A stretch of 41,273 nucleotides of DNA from an uncultured Prevotellaceae bacterium (GCA_900315095.1 OMXS01000021.1:1-41273), one strand, 5' to 3'. Counted from the stretch's first letter, positions 22,741 to 31,660 are shown. Numbers and translations are program-made. The notes: generated from the letters alone by a model not told the origin.

Positions 22741-25700
22741 TTAGTTTAAACCATCCAGCATAATAAACGATGCCCAATACTTAGGATCATCATACTTCCC
22801 ATTATCAAACTTGCGTAGATATTGTTGGGCGTCTTGTAATGATTGATGCTTAGTCTTGCCGTTCATCAAGTTCCTATAGAACTCAACCATCAGTATCCTT
22901 GTTGCCTCATCATCGACTTTGTCCAAACTCATAACGATTGTATTAGCACCAGCTTTTTTGAAACCACGTTGAAGGCCATAGACTCCTTCTGAGTCAATTC
23001 TGCCAAGTGCTGTTTCACATGCCGAAAGAACGACCAAATCCAAATTAGTAAAGTCAAGGTGAGAAATCTCTAAAGCCGTCAGTATCCCATCTTCGTTATC
23101 CACGGATATACTATCTCTATGAATTAAAGCATTTCCACCAGACATAACTAGGAATGAATGTGACAACGATATCTCTTCTTCATCAAAAAATTGTGCCTCG
23201 TCCAATATGATAAAACGGTAATTGTTGGCGTCCCTTATACTGTCATTGTTATCAGGAATATACATCCCGTGGGTCGAAAGGTGCAGTATTCCCATGTAGT
23301 TGCCGGACAATTCCTTTATAGATTCCTCTGTTCCTGCAGATCCAGATAAGACCACACATTCTATCTTATGCTTAGACAATGTTGATTTAATAAGTTCGAC
23401 TTCTTGCATAGATCCCATCAACAAATCAAATCCCCCTCTTTGTGTTAAAGACTCTATTGCTGAACGTGACAACCTATAGGGAATGGCTTCTTTATACTTA
23501 GGTTGCTCAACTTTATCATTATAATCCAATCCGCCATATAAGTATGCATTGTCAACAGTCATGGCGTTGCATCTCATACACAGTTCTCTGGTGGATGAAA
23601 GTCTATACAAATTAAATCTGTCATATATATATTTATTTCCAGCAATTGGCAGATATTCTATCCCAATAGTATTGAGCAAACCTGTTGTTGAAAAATAGAT
23701 GTTTCTGGTACCTACTAAAGCATCTTGTAACTTTTTATCCCCCCATAATAACATGGATAATCCTTTATAGTCTATACTATCAGTTATTAATGATTTCAAT
23801 TGGTTTTCACTGCATAGGCGAATTAACTGTGGAGATTTAGAATCACTATCTATGACGTATGCATCATAATAAATATCTTGACCATCAAGACCACGATATG
23901 ATAGTATTTCAATGGCGACATCCCCTTTCTTTAGTTGTTTTTTTATTTCCTTCCACGAATAATCTGTTCCTTTATATTGGCGACTAAAACGTGTTACCTT
24001 TTGAGACAGCAGAAACTCTTCACCTTTTATTATAGATTCCAAAGAGTCTACAGTTTGACTTCTTGAATTTTCAGAATACAATTTCTCTAGTTTGGCTAGA
24101 TTGATAGTGTATTCTCTATATAGTTCGTTCAATTCATTGTCATTACATGTCTGAATAACTCTTTTGAATTCCCTTTCCGAAGATAACAACATACCTTTAT
24201 AGAAGAGTGCTGCATCATAAGCCAATGAATTGCCAAAATCAGTATTTAGTATTCCGCTTATTGTTGGTATAAACCATGTAAACAAGCCACTATAACGATG
24301 CCAATAGTTTTTTTGTTCTTTTCTTGACATGTTAAATGCTGAATTGTTTATGTGCCTTTTAACAATTTCAGATACTTGGCTAATATAAAGTAATAAACTG
24401 TCCAGGTCTTTTTTCTCATAAAGTGATGGAATCCACAGCATCTCTACTTTTTTTATCAACATATTTGCATAACCGATAGAACTTTCGCCCACCCTTTCTT
24501 TATACACATTTATGGCCTTGTCTAAATACAGAATTGCGATATCTGGATCACTCCACATGTAAATCTCAAATAATTTGTTCAATACTCGAATATATTGCAT
24601 TATACTATAACTGTTTCCAGAAGATATAGAATCCTCTATCTCTTTTAAAACGAATTCATATTCCTGTAAAGCCCTTAATGTATCTTGCTTGTTATATAAA
24701 TAAGTTGCAGCAAGTACAAGTCTAGAATTCTGAAAAATTAGATCATGGCTATAATCTCCCCTATTTCCAGCCGAAACAGCCATTTCTAAAAATCTAATCC
24801 CCTCATCAATTTCACCTTGGTCTATTAATGCTATTCCAAGATTGTTGTATATTCCATATTTCAACCATGAATAATCGTCACATCTACCTTTGTTACTTAG
24901 TTCCAATGCTAGCCTGCCTGTATTAACAGCCTCTTCTGTCTTCCCCATACTATTATAAAGCTCAATCAAATTACCAAGGTGTGCTATATAAGCACATTCA
25001 TACTTAATTTGATTCTCATTATACTTCTTTTCGTATATATCTACAAGTTCTTTACCGTACAGGAGGGCTTTCGGGTAATTGTCTTCATAATAACTTCTTT
25101 CTGCCAGTTCCCTTAGATATTCTTCATATGTGTATACACCTACCCCTTCTTTAAGACGACGAGTTGCTAACGACAATTCCATATATTCTTCGGCAATATC
25201 TGGTTGCTTCATCAAACTATATGCTGTTCCAACATTCCCATAGGCTCTTGCAAGAACATCCAAGTATATACTATCTTGAGGTAATTCACGCAAAATATCA
25301 ATTGCTTTAAGACCACACTCAATTTCTTTATCATATTCATTAAGTTTGTAGAGAACCATCATCATATTATACAAAGAACATGCACTTGCAAATGAGCGTA
25401 TGCCTTCAACGTAGTCAGTGGCTTCAAGTTGATTCTGTGTATATTTTAATGCCGATGCCCAATCCTCTTCTTTTTCCTTCTTTTGATAAGCATCAAAATT
25501 GTAATGAATATCATCTGTGGTATATGTAGAATCGTAAGAACAGGTTAAATCAATCCCATATATATTAAATGCACTTTCATCTTCATTTTCAATAATATTA
25601 ATTCTATTTGCATAAACACACGGAAAATATAGCTTAACATCTATATCTCCTGCTTTATTAAAATGTCTCTTATCTGGGCTGAAAGGTATTCCCGTTACCT

Positions 25701-25944
25701 TAATTATAGGATATTTGGTTCCATCATTGACGTTTTCTATATATGTTTTATCTGAAATATTGGCCCAACTTCCTGCATCTGCAGAATATGAACAATAAAC
25801 ATAGGTTGTGTCATTTTTAGTTTCTATTTTTTGTACTCGGAATTCGTAAACATCAGTCCTGTCGAAAACAGGATTTTCGACAACTTGTGCATTGATGTAT
25901 CCTATGAATAAATGCAATATACAAAATAAAACTAATCTTCTCAT
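22741..25944 (-). CDS. secreted TPR-CHAT domain protease
   Basis: The 1067-residue protein opens with a signal peptide (RRLVLFCILHLFIGYINAQ), then about 120 residues of beta-rich sequence. An array of tetratricopeptide repeats runs from roughly residue 150 to 480, with YGNVGTAYSLMKQPDIAEEY and YGIYNNLGIALIDQGEIDEG as clear units. A helical linker leads to the C-terminal CHAT domain (about 690-1067), a caspase-like peptidase. Its catalytic His lies in HLSTHGMY (near 891) and its Cys in VVLSACETALG (near 974). The end has the usual RGFKKAGANTIVMSL and ASFIMLDG features. It converges on the caspase-sigma operon and shares that operon's upstream element. Substrate unknown. Confidence 0.88.
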   Translation of the reverse strand: MRRLVLFCILHLFIGYINAQVVENPVFDRTDVYEFRVQKIETKNDTTYVYCSYSADAGSWANISDKTYIENVNDGTKYPIIKVTGIPFSPDKRHFNKAGDIDVKLYFPCVYANRINIIENEDESAFNIYGIDLTCSYDSTYTTDDIHYNFDAYQKKEKEEDWASALKYTQNQLEATDYVEGIRSFASACSLYNMMMVLYKLNEYDKEIECGLKAIDILRELPQDSIYLDVLARAYGNVGTAYSLMKQPDIAEEYMELSLATRRLKEGVGVYTYEEYLRELAERSYYEDNYPKALLYGKELVDIYEKKYNENQIKYECAYIAHLGNLIELYNSMGKTEEAVNTGRLALELSNKGRCDDYSWLKYGIYNNLGIALIDQGEIDEGIRFLEMAVSAGNRGDYSHDLIFQNSRLVLAATYLYNKQDTLRALQEYEFVLKEIEDSISSGNSYSIMQYIRVLNKLFEIYMWSDPDIAILYLDKAINVYKERVGESSIGYANMLIKKVEMLWIPSLYEKKDLDSLLLYISQVSEIVKRHINNSAFNMSRKEQKNYWHRYSGLFTWFIPTISGILNTDFGNSLAYDAALFYKGMLLSSEREFKRVIQTCNDNELNELYREYTINLAKLEKLYSENSRSQTVDSLESIIKGEEFLLSQKVTRFSRQYKGTDYSWKEIKKQLKKGDVAIEILSYRGLDGQDIYYDAYVIDSDSKSPQLIRLCSENQLKSLITDSIDYKGLSMLLWGDKKLQDALVGTRNIYFSTTGLLNTIGIEYLPIAGNKYIYDRFNLYRLSSTRELCMRCNAMTVDNAYLYGGLDYNDKVEQPKYKEAIPYRLSRSAIESLTQRGGFDLLMGSMQEVELIKSTLSKHKIECVVLSGSAGTEESIKELSGNYMGILHLSTHGMYIPDNNDSIRDANNYRFIILDEAQFFDEEEISLSHSFLVMSGGNALIHRDSISVDNEDGILTALEISHLDFTNLDLVVLSACETALGRIDSEGVYGLQRGFKKAGANTIVMSLDKVDDEATRILMVEFYRNLMNGKTKHQSLQDAQQYLRKFDNGKYDDPKYWASFIMLDGLN

Positions 25945-25960
25945 AATAGATATTTTTCTA

Positions 25961-26024
25961 CAAAATTACAAATTTCCTTCAAAAGTCAGTTACCTTTTCT
26001 TACTTTTTGGTATAAAAAGACAAA
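25961..26024 (-). promoter_or_regulatory. CHAT gene promoter with conserved upstream element
   Basis: On the minus strand the -7 box TAATTTTG is at 25961-25968. The element at 25987-26024 matches that upstream of the caspase operon, with AAGAAAAGGTAAC ending 20 bases before the -7 box. The start codon is 16 bases past the -7, nearly the same geometry as at the caspase gene (17). Confidence 0.65.
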
Positions 26025-26138
26025 GAAAGCCTGAAAAAGAGTCGAAAACAAGGTTGTGAAAGGGGTTCGGCTTGGGCAAGAGAACAAGAAAAAATAATAT
26101 TACAAACAAATAGAAGTATAACTCAAAAAATCACGATT

Positions 26139-26633
26139 ATGAAAAAAATTATGATGACACTGATGGCAGTCGTATTCGCCATCGCAGCAAACGCTCAGTA
26201 CAACACCAACTACTACAACCAGTATGGTGGCAGTATCGGTTCCTCTACCACCCACTCTAACTATGGCGGCGGTTACACTACCAACTATTACGACCAGTAT
26301 GGAGGTAGCACAGGTAGCGCAACAACACGTTTCAACTATGGTGGCGGAACAACCACGAACTACTATGACCAGTATGGGGGCAGTACCGGTAGTGCCACGA
26401 CACAATCTAACTATGGTGGTGGCTACACCACTCATTATTACGACCAGTATGGTGGCAATACTGGCAGCGCCACAACTAGTTCCAACTACGGTGGCGGAAC
26501 AACCACAAACTACTATGACCAGTACGGAGGCCGCATTGGTTCTTCAACAACCCGCTCCAATTATGGAGGCGGTTATACCACAACCTACTACGACCAGTAC
26601 GGCAACAGCCTCGGGGCAAGTTACGACTGGTGA
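26139..26633 (+). CDS. secreted protein with five 25-residue YYDQYGG repeats
   Basis: The 164-residue product has a signal peptide (KKIMMTLMAVVFAIAANAQ) and then five exact-length 25-residue repeats plus a partial sixth. Each repeat has NYYDQYGG, then GS(A/S)TT, then NYGGG(Y/T)TT. It is poor in charge and rich in Gly, Thr and Tyr. The architecture equals that of the protein at 27189-27722, with 23 leader residues, five 25-residue repeats and a short end. The sequence and spacing suggest a beta-structured or adhesive surface protein. No known domain is recognised. It starts 195 bases from the CHAT start, divergent from it. A weak promoter-like TTGG and TAATATTA pair lies upstream. Confidence 0.8.
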   Translation: MKKIMMTLMAVVFAIAANAQYNTNYYNQYGGSIGSSTTHSNYGGGYTTNYYDQYGGSTGSATTRFNYGGGTTTNYYDQYGGSTGSATTQSNYGGGYTTHYYDQYGGNTGSATTSSNYGGGTTTNYYDQYGGRIGSSTTRSNYGGGYTTTYYDQYGNSLGASYDW

Positions 26634-26681
26634 TTATATTGAGACATATATTTCATTTTCACAAGCCTTGCGATTGTTTTT

Positions 26682-26715
26682 TCCTTGGATGGGTCGGAAA
26701 GAGTGGTTATTTTTG
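26682..26715 (+). promoter_or_regulatory. candidate promoter for the TPR-like gene
   Basis: TTG at 26685-26687 and TATTTTTG at 26708-26715 are separated by 20 bases. The ATG at 26741 is 25 bases past the -7 box. Confidence 0.55.
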
Positions 26716-26740
26716 CGTGCAACAAATAAACATTACGACT

Positions 26741-27160
26741 ATGAGAAAGATTATATTGACAGCGGCACTGATGTGCACGATGGTGGTGAACTGCAATGCG
26801 CAGTATTGGCAGGGACTGGAGTACCCTACGATGGACCTGTATGACACTAACCTGATGATAGCACACATTCAGGCAGTTAGGGAGACGGCAGCACAAAGGC
26901 TGGAATACTACAGATATTTCAGTAATCTTGCTATCGACGCTTATAACAACAGGAGATGGAGTGACGTGATTGACAATGTCAACAATGCGTTTAGCACTGA
27001 TTATGTCAACGGTGATTTGTATTTCATTCGGGGATACGCTTACGAGCAACTCGGCTATACATCTTATGCGAAGAAGGACTATAAAAGGGGAAGAAAAGAA
27101 GGTAGCGACTTGGCTGCAAAGGCTCTGGAAGCACTGAAGGCGAGAATGAAAAAGAAATAA
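26741..27160 (+). CDS. secreted TPR-like protein, 139 residues
   Basis: A signal peptide (RKIILTAALMCTMVVNCNAQ) is followed by a helical protein. AIDAYNNRRWSDVIDNVNNA and LYFIRGYAYEQLGYTSYAKK resemble two tetratricopeptide repeats, and the end is basic (KALEALKARMKKK). TPR proteins mediate protein contacts. It lies between the two repeat proteins, so the three may form one secreted set. An upstream in-frame ATG at 26630 only shadows the repeat gene. Function unknown; the TPR assignment is by eye. Confidence 0.75.
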   Translation: MRKIILTAALMCTMVVNCNAQYWQGLEYPTMDLYDTNLMIAHIQAVRETAAQRLEYYRYFSNLAIDAYNNRRWSDVIDNVNNAFSTDYVNGDLYFIRGYAYEQLGYTSYAKKDYKRGRKEGSDLAAKALEALKARMKKK

Positions 27161-27188
27161 TATCTGTAACATTAAAACACCCAGCATT

Positions 27189-27722
27189 ATGAAAAAAGTA
27201 ATAATGACACTCGCGGCAATACTAATTGCCATCACAGCAAACGCTCAGTACAACGTGGGAACATCCTCACTTTACACCGACAGTTATGGTAATTCTATCA
27301 GCACTCACCGTGACAGGAGCGGAATGACAACAGGAACCTCCTCATCGTACACCGACAGTTTCGGCAATACGATAACCACTCATCGCGACAGAAACGGACA
27401 GATGATAGGCACGTCAAGCACTTACACCGATAGTTTCGGGAATACTATGACAACGCATAGAGACAAGAACGGGCAAGTGACAGGTACTGCCAGTAGTCAA
27501 ACCGATAGTTTTGGCAACACCTCTACAACCTATTCTGACTATAACGGCAGGAACACAGGTTCTTCGAATACTTACACAGACAGTTTCGGAAACACGTCAA
27601 CGACTTACCGAGACAATCATGGACAAAGCATCGGGTCATCATCAAGTTACACAGACTCCTTTGGCAACACCTCAACACAACAGAACAGCAATAATCCCAA
27701 CACCAGTATATGGACATGGTGA
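27189..27722 (+). CDS. secreted protein with five 25-residue YTDSFGN repeats
   Basis: The 177-residue product has a signal peptide (KKVIMTLAAILIAITANAQ), then five 25-residue repeats and a longer partial sixth. Each repeat has G(T/S)SS, YTDSFGNT, then TT(H/Y)RD, N/SG. The Y-x-D-x-x-G-N and D-x-N-G spacing recalls YD/RHS-type repeats, though the repeats are longer and no RHS core is present. It begins 28 bases after the TPR-like gene, so the two probably share a transcript. The same architecture as the 26139 protein, but little sequence identity, suggests an old duplication or common fold. Confidence 0.8.
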   Translation: MKKVIMTLAAILIAITANAQYNVGTSSLYTDSYGNSISTHRDRSGMTTGTSSSYTDSFGNTITTHRDRNGQMIGTSSTYTDSFGNTMTTHRDKNGQVTGTASSQTDSFGNTSTTYSDYNGRNTGSSNTYTDSFGNTSTTYRDNHGQSIGSSSSYTDSFGNTSTQQNSNNPNTSIWTW

Positions 27723-28660
27723 TGGCAAACGACTGTCAGCGTGAATTAGTTCTATATTATTTGGAACATTGAACATGAAACTTGGAACTTGACGCTCGGC
27801 TTTCTTGCGTCCCTTCGGTAGCAAGCGCCACCCTTCGGGATGTCGAGCGGCCGCTTTTATAAAGCGAAGCGACTGAAAGAACCTTACCTAGGCAAGCCCT
27901 TCTCTCACTCTTCTCTCACTCTTCTCTCACTCTTCTCTCGCTCTTCTCTCGCTCTTCTCTCGCTCTAAGCATACTGTTTGGGTATGCTAGAGCGAGAGAA
28001 GAGCGAGCCTACACCTTGGGTAGAGCGAAGGAATAACTTCTGAATGATGAGACAAAGCGACCTATTTATACTTGCAAGATAACCCATACTTTGATGCTTT
28101 GTATCCAATTTCTTTGACCTAAAGGTGCAAAGCGAACAAGTTCGAGTCCTCACGTTCTTACACCTAAAAGTATAAGCGATTCTACTCGTAACGGAAAAAC
28201 CCAAATATATTTGGTTTTTCGCTCACTTAATCGTCGCTCGGCTTGCCGCTTTAGTAGTTTACGGAGATAGAACTTTTGATAACTTAGGCTGCATTTCAAC
28301 AATAAAAATAAATAACAACTTTATTTTGTATTGTCTTCAATTTAAACTAATTTTCTTCATTTCGCTTGTAAAGTTAGGCGGCATCTCCGCTCGGCGATGA
28401 AGGAGACGCTTTCTTAAGACTCGCTAGCACTCGATTAAGCGGCATAACGAAGCGGAGAAAGAACAATAAAAGAATCCTTTGCTTACGCCGTTCCCTTATC
28501 AAGGGAACTCAAATGTATTGTCCTCAATTTGCAAGAACTTTGACTACGTCGAACTTAGGCTGCACCTCGGAAATAAAAAAAGAACAAATTCTTTTTGTAT
28601 TTCGCTCGGTTTGCACTAACTTTGACTTTGTCGAAGTTTCTTACACTCGGAAACGAAAAG
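27723..28660. other. about 1 kb without genes, made of repeats
   Basis: Nothing protein-coding is convincing here; a 79-residue minus-strand frame at 27965-28204 has no family character. The stretch holds CCTTCGG-type hairpins, an 11-bp tandem repeat with a long stem-loop (27899-28001), GCTCGG/CGAAGC-type repeats and several blocks resembling the purD promoter region (listed separately). Confidence 0.6.
27899..28001. repeat. 11-bp tandem repeat leading into a long stem-loop
   Basis: Six copies of CTTCTCTC(A/G)CT, three ending CACT and three CGCT, run from 27899 to 27964. The last copy plus CTAAGCATAC pairs with 27982-28001 across the seven-base loop TGTTTGG, giving a stem of about 20 bp with one bulge. 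No T run follows. Confidence 0.75.
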
Positions 28661-28707
28661 AAAAACATGTTTTCCTTTTGCATTTCACTCGTTTATTAGT
28701 AACTTTG
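28284..28707 (+). repeat. multiplied promoter-like blocks upstream of purD
   Basis: Three imperfect copies of a block of the form TTAGGCTGCA, A-rich tract, TTTTGTATTTCGCTCG, TTTGCACTAACTTTGAC lie in front of purD. They start near 28284, 28554 and 28640. Only the last keeps the full promoter spacing. The copies look like tandem duplications of the purD promoter region that have decayed. Confidence 0.55.
28677..28707 (+). promoter_or_regulatory. purD promoter
   Basis: TTTG at 28677-28680 and TAACTTTG at 28700-28707 are separated by 19 bases, an excellent match to the Bacteroidetes consensus. Confidence 0.75.
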
Positions 28708-28730
28708 CAGGCAATTTAGAATATATGGCA

Positions 28731-29999
28731 ATGAAGATATTACTTTTAGGCTCTGGCGGACGTGAACACGCGCTGGCATGGAAAATCGCGCAAAGCGATA
28801 AGTGTGAGAAACTTTTTATTGCTCCGGGCAATGCCGGGACGAGCAATGTGGGCGAGAACGTGCCTATCGGCGTGAACGAGTTCGACAAGCTGAAGGACTT
28901 TGTTGTTGACAACGGCATCAACATGGTGGTTGTAGGTCCTGAAGACCCGCTGGTGAAAGGCATCTACGACGAGTTCCTTAACGATGAGCGCACAAAGAAC
29001 ATCCCTGTCATAGGACCATCGAAGAAGGGTGCTGTGCTGGAAGGCTCGAAGGACTTCGCCAAGGGCTTCATGCAGCGCCATAACATCCCCACCGCGAAAT
29101 ACCGCACTTTTGACGGCACGACACTTGATGAAGGTCTGAAATTCCTTGAGACGCTGAAGGCTCCGTATGTGCTGAAGGCTGACGGCCTGTGCGCCGGCAA
29201 GGGCGTGCTGATACTCCCCACGCTCGAGGAGGCTAAGAAGGAACTGAAGGAGATGCTCGACGGTATGTTCGGAAACGCCTCGGCACAGGTGGTTATCGAG
29301 GAGTTCCTCAGCGGCATCGAGTGCTCTGTGTTTGTGCTTACCGACGGCAAGAACTATAAGATTCTGCCCGAGGCAAAGGACTACAAGCGCATTGGCGAGC
29401 ATGACACGGGTCTGAACACAGGCGGCATGGGTAGCGTAACACCTGTGCCATTCGCCACAAAGGAGTGGATGAAGAAGGTGGAAGACCGCATCATCCGTCC
29501 AACGGTCGACGGTCTTGCTGCAGAGGGCATCGACTATAAGGGATTCATCTTCTTCGGACTTATCAACGTTGAGGGCGAACCGATGGTGATTGAGTATAAC
29601 TGTCGCATGGGAGACCCAGAGACAGAAAGCGTCATGCTGCGTCTGAAGAGCGATATCGTTGACCTCTTTGAGGGTGTCGCAAATGGAAATCTCAATGAGA
29701 AGACAATAGAGTTCGACGAGCGTTCGGCAGTATGTGTGATGCTCGTCAGCGGCGGTTACCCAGAGGCTTACAAGAAGGGCTACCCCATTGAGGGCATCGA
29801 CGACGTGGAGGGCAGCATTGTGTTCCATTCGGGTACTGCGCTGAAAGACGGCCAGGTGGTTACCAATGGCGGTCGAGTGATTGCCGTTTCATCATACGGA
29901 AAGGACAAGGCAGAGGCTCTCGCCAAGTCGTTCAAGGAGGCTCAGAAGATACGCTTCACCGACAAGTATTTCCGTTCGGATATTGGACAGGACCTTTAG
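28731..29999 (+). CDS. purD: phosphoribosylamine-glycine ligase (GAR synthetase)
   Basis: This ATP-grasp enzyme makes glycinamide ribonucleotide, the second step of de novo purine synthesis, in the cytoplasm. The 422-residue product has the PurD N-terminal motif [17 protein letters not shown], the ATP-grasp part with [13 protein letters not shown] and [14 protein letters not shown], the signature [14 protein letters not shown], and the metal-binding end [15 protein letters not shown]. Length matches the family. An ATG at 28725 is two codons upstream, but the one at 28731 gives the usual family start. It has its own promoter and no co-directional partner; repeats flank both sides. A long reverse-strand frame across it is a shadow. 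Confidence 0.95.
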   Translation: MKILLLGSGGREHALAWKIAQSDKCEKLFIAPGNAGTSNVGENVPIGVNEFDKLKDFVVDNGINMVVVGPEDPLVKGIYDEFLNDERTKNIPVIGPSKKGAVLEGSKDFAKGFMQRHNIPTAKYRTFDGTTLDEGLKFLETLKAPYVLKADGLCAGKGVLILPTLEEAKKELKEMLDGMFGNASAQVVIEEFLSGIECSVFVLTDGKNYKILPEAKDYKRIGEHDTGLNTGGMGSVTPVPFATKEWMKKVEDRIIRPTVDGLAAEGIDYKGFIFFGLINVEGEPMVIEYNCRMGDPETESVMLRLKSDIVDLFEGVANGNLNEKTIEFDERSAVCVMLVSGGYPEAYKKGYPIEGIDDVEGSIVFHSGTALKDGQVVTNGGRVIAVSSYGKDKAEALAKSFKEAQKIRFTDKYFRSDIGQDL

Positions 30000-30260
30000 A
30001 GTTAGGAGTTAGGAGTTAAGAGTTAGGAGTTCTTTTAGTCGGCTGAAGCCTTTATAAAAGCGGCGAAGCCGAGCGAGGAGTTAGGAGTTCTTTTAGTCGG
30101 CTGAAGCCTTTCTTAAGACTCGCTTCGCTTATTAAGCGGCGAAGCCGAGCGATAAAAGGGCAAAGCCGAGCAAGGAGTTAGGAGTTATTTTTCCGTTTCG
30201 CTATCAATCCCCTCCTGGCCTCCCCTTTCTAAGGGGCGGAATTGTGGGGTGAGCGAGGAA
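30000..30260. repeat. repeat-rich spacer after purD
   Basis: It contains GGAGTTA runs and two copies of a roughly 60-70-base unit with CTTTTAGTCGGCTGAAGCC and CGGCGAAGCCGAGCG, then a CCCCTCCTGGCCTCCCC-type repeat. Related TTTCTTAAGACTCGCT and GCGGC pieces occur at 28405-28445, on the other side of purD. Confidence 0.7.
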
Positions 30261-30275
30261 TTAAGAGTATAAAAT

Positions 30276-31226
30276 TTGATTAAGCGGTTTCAAAACAAAA
30301 TTACCGAGAGCAGGAAAACGCTGCCCGTAGCCGGTGCGATAGCGGCGGCTATATGGTTGTTATGTGGGCTGATACAGCAACACCTGTGGCTGCCGTTCGT
30401 ATGCTTTGCCGTTGCCACGTTCCTGATGGTGGAACTGAACAACGCCAATTCGCTGATACGAATATACAGTCGTATGATTTCGTGTGCTTTCATGGCGCTC
30501 ACATGCAGTTCTGTGTATTTGTTTCCTTCCGTAAAAGGCGGAATGATAGCGGTTTGCGCCGTTTTGTTCTACGTTTTGTTTCTGCATTCGTTTCAAGACC
30601 GCAATGCTACGGGACGAGTGTTCTATGCCTTCTTCTGCGTAGGACTTGCGAGTGTGCTTTTCGTTCAGTCGCTCTTTTATGTGCCATTGCTTTGGGTGCT
30701 TCTCGCAACAAATATGGTGGCACTTAGTTGGCGCACGTTCTTCGCTTCAATCTTCGGGCTTATACTACCCTACTGGTTCTTTGCGGGCTATTATGCTTAT
30801 ATCGGCGATTTCTCCGACTTTGCGGCCCACTTTGCCTCCATTGCCGAGTTTGGCAGGATTGCTGATATCTTCTGCGTGAACACCTACCAGATTATCACAT
30901 TTGCCTTTGTATTACTTTGCGCCCTTATCGGAACTGTTCATTTCCTGCGCAACAGCAACAAGGACAAGATACGCACGCGAATGATTTTCGAGATGTTCAT
31001 AACCGTGGACATCGCGACGGTTGTGTTCATCATTCTGCAACCGCAACATTTCGACATTCTCATACGCATTGCCATCGTGAACACCAGCCCGCTCATCGGC
31101 CATTTCATCTCACTCACAAACACGAAACTGACCAATATCACGTGTATTGTGCTTATGATTATTGCGCTGTCAATTCCTCTTGTAACTTATTTCTTAGGCC
31201 TGTGGACGCCATCGCTGACATTCTGA
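30276..31226 (+). CDS. polytopic membrane protein, DUF6427-like (tentative)
   Basis: The 316-residue product is almost wholly hydrophobic, with about nine or ten membrane helices (for example VAGAIAAAIWLLCGLI near the start and TCIVLMIIALSIPLVTYFLG near the end). I recall such proteins in Bacteroidales next to a YqaA/DedA-type gene, annotated DUF6427, but cannot confirm it. The only plausible start is a TTG at 30276, as no ATG fits and a stop lies just upstream. The 3' end overlaps the next gene by 25 bases. Function unknown; a transport or envelope role is possible. Confidence 0.7.
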   Translation: MIKRFQNKITESRKTLPVAGAIAAAIWLLCGLIQQHLWLPFVCFAVATFLMVELNNANSLIRIYSRMISCAFMALTCSSVYLFPSVKGGMIAVCAVLFYVLFLHSFQDRNATGRVFYAFFCVGLASVLFVQSLFYVPLLWVLLATNMVALSWRTFFASIFGLILPYWFFAGYYAYIGDFSDFAAHFASIAEFGRIADIFCVNTYQIITFAFVLLCALIGTVHFLRNSNKDKIRTRMIFEMFITVDIATVVFIILQPQHFDILIRIAIVNTSPLIGHFISLTNTKLTNITCIVLMIIALSIPLVTYFLGLWTPSLTF

Positions 31227-31654
31227 TAGGATACGGCTACTGGGGCATGCTCATCGCGGCATTTTTTGCGGGCAGCGTGTTCCCGTTCAGCAGCGAAGCC
31301 ATAATGTTAGCCCTGCTTGCAGCAGGTCTCGACCCTGTGCAACTGATTGTATATGGCAGCATCGGCAATGTGGCGGGCAGCATGTTCAACTATAGTGTGG
31401 GGCGCATGGGAAAGACCGAGTGGTTCACACGTTATCTGCACATCAGCGAGAAGAACATGGACCGTGCCCGAAGGTTTATGGGCAATCGCGGTGCCCTGAT
31501 GGGTTTCTTCGCCTTCCTGCCAGTACTTGGTAGCGCCATAACGGTATTGCTGGGTCTGATGCGTGCCAACATGGTGCTGTCTATCCTCAGCATCACCATT
31601 GGCAAGGTGCTTCGCTATGTGCTGCTTGTGTATGGAGCAGGATTGTTCGGTTAA
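31202..31654 (+). CDS. YqaA/DedA-type small membrane protein
   Basis: The 150-residue protein matches the YqaA branch of the DedA (SNARE-associated) family. The first helix is preceded by DAIADILIGYGYWGM. The motif AFFAGSVFPFSSEAIMLALL follows, then the glycine-rich YGSIGNVAGSMFNYSVGRMG and FFAFLPVLGSAITVLLGLMR. DedA proteins act in membrane-lipid and proton homeostasis in general, but YqaA's role is not known. The GTG at 31202 gives the usual family start, and it overlaps the previous gene by 25 bases, suggesting coupling. Confidence 0.85.
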   Translation: MDAIADILIGYGYWGMLIAAFFAGSVFPFSSEAIMLALLAAGLDPVQLIVYGSIGNVAGSMFNYSVGRMGKTEWFTRYLHISEKNMDRARRFMGNRGALMGFFAFLPVLGSAITVLLGLMRANMVLSILSITIGKVLRYVLLVYGAGLFG

Positions 31655-31660
31655 CTGATA

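Noticed and set aside
27899-27964. CRISPR-like array
   Set aside because: Units are 11 bp head to tail with no spacers, so it is a plain tandem repeat.
28746-29828. 360-residue reverse-strand open frame across purD
   Set aside because: It is antisense to a certain gene, has no family character, and arises from the codon use of purD.
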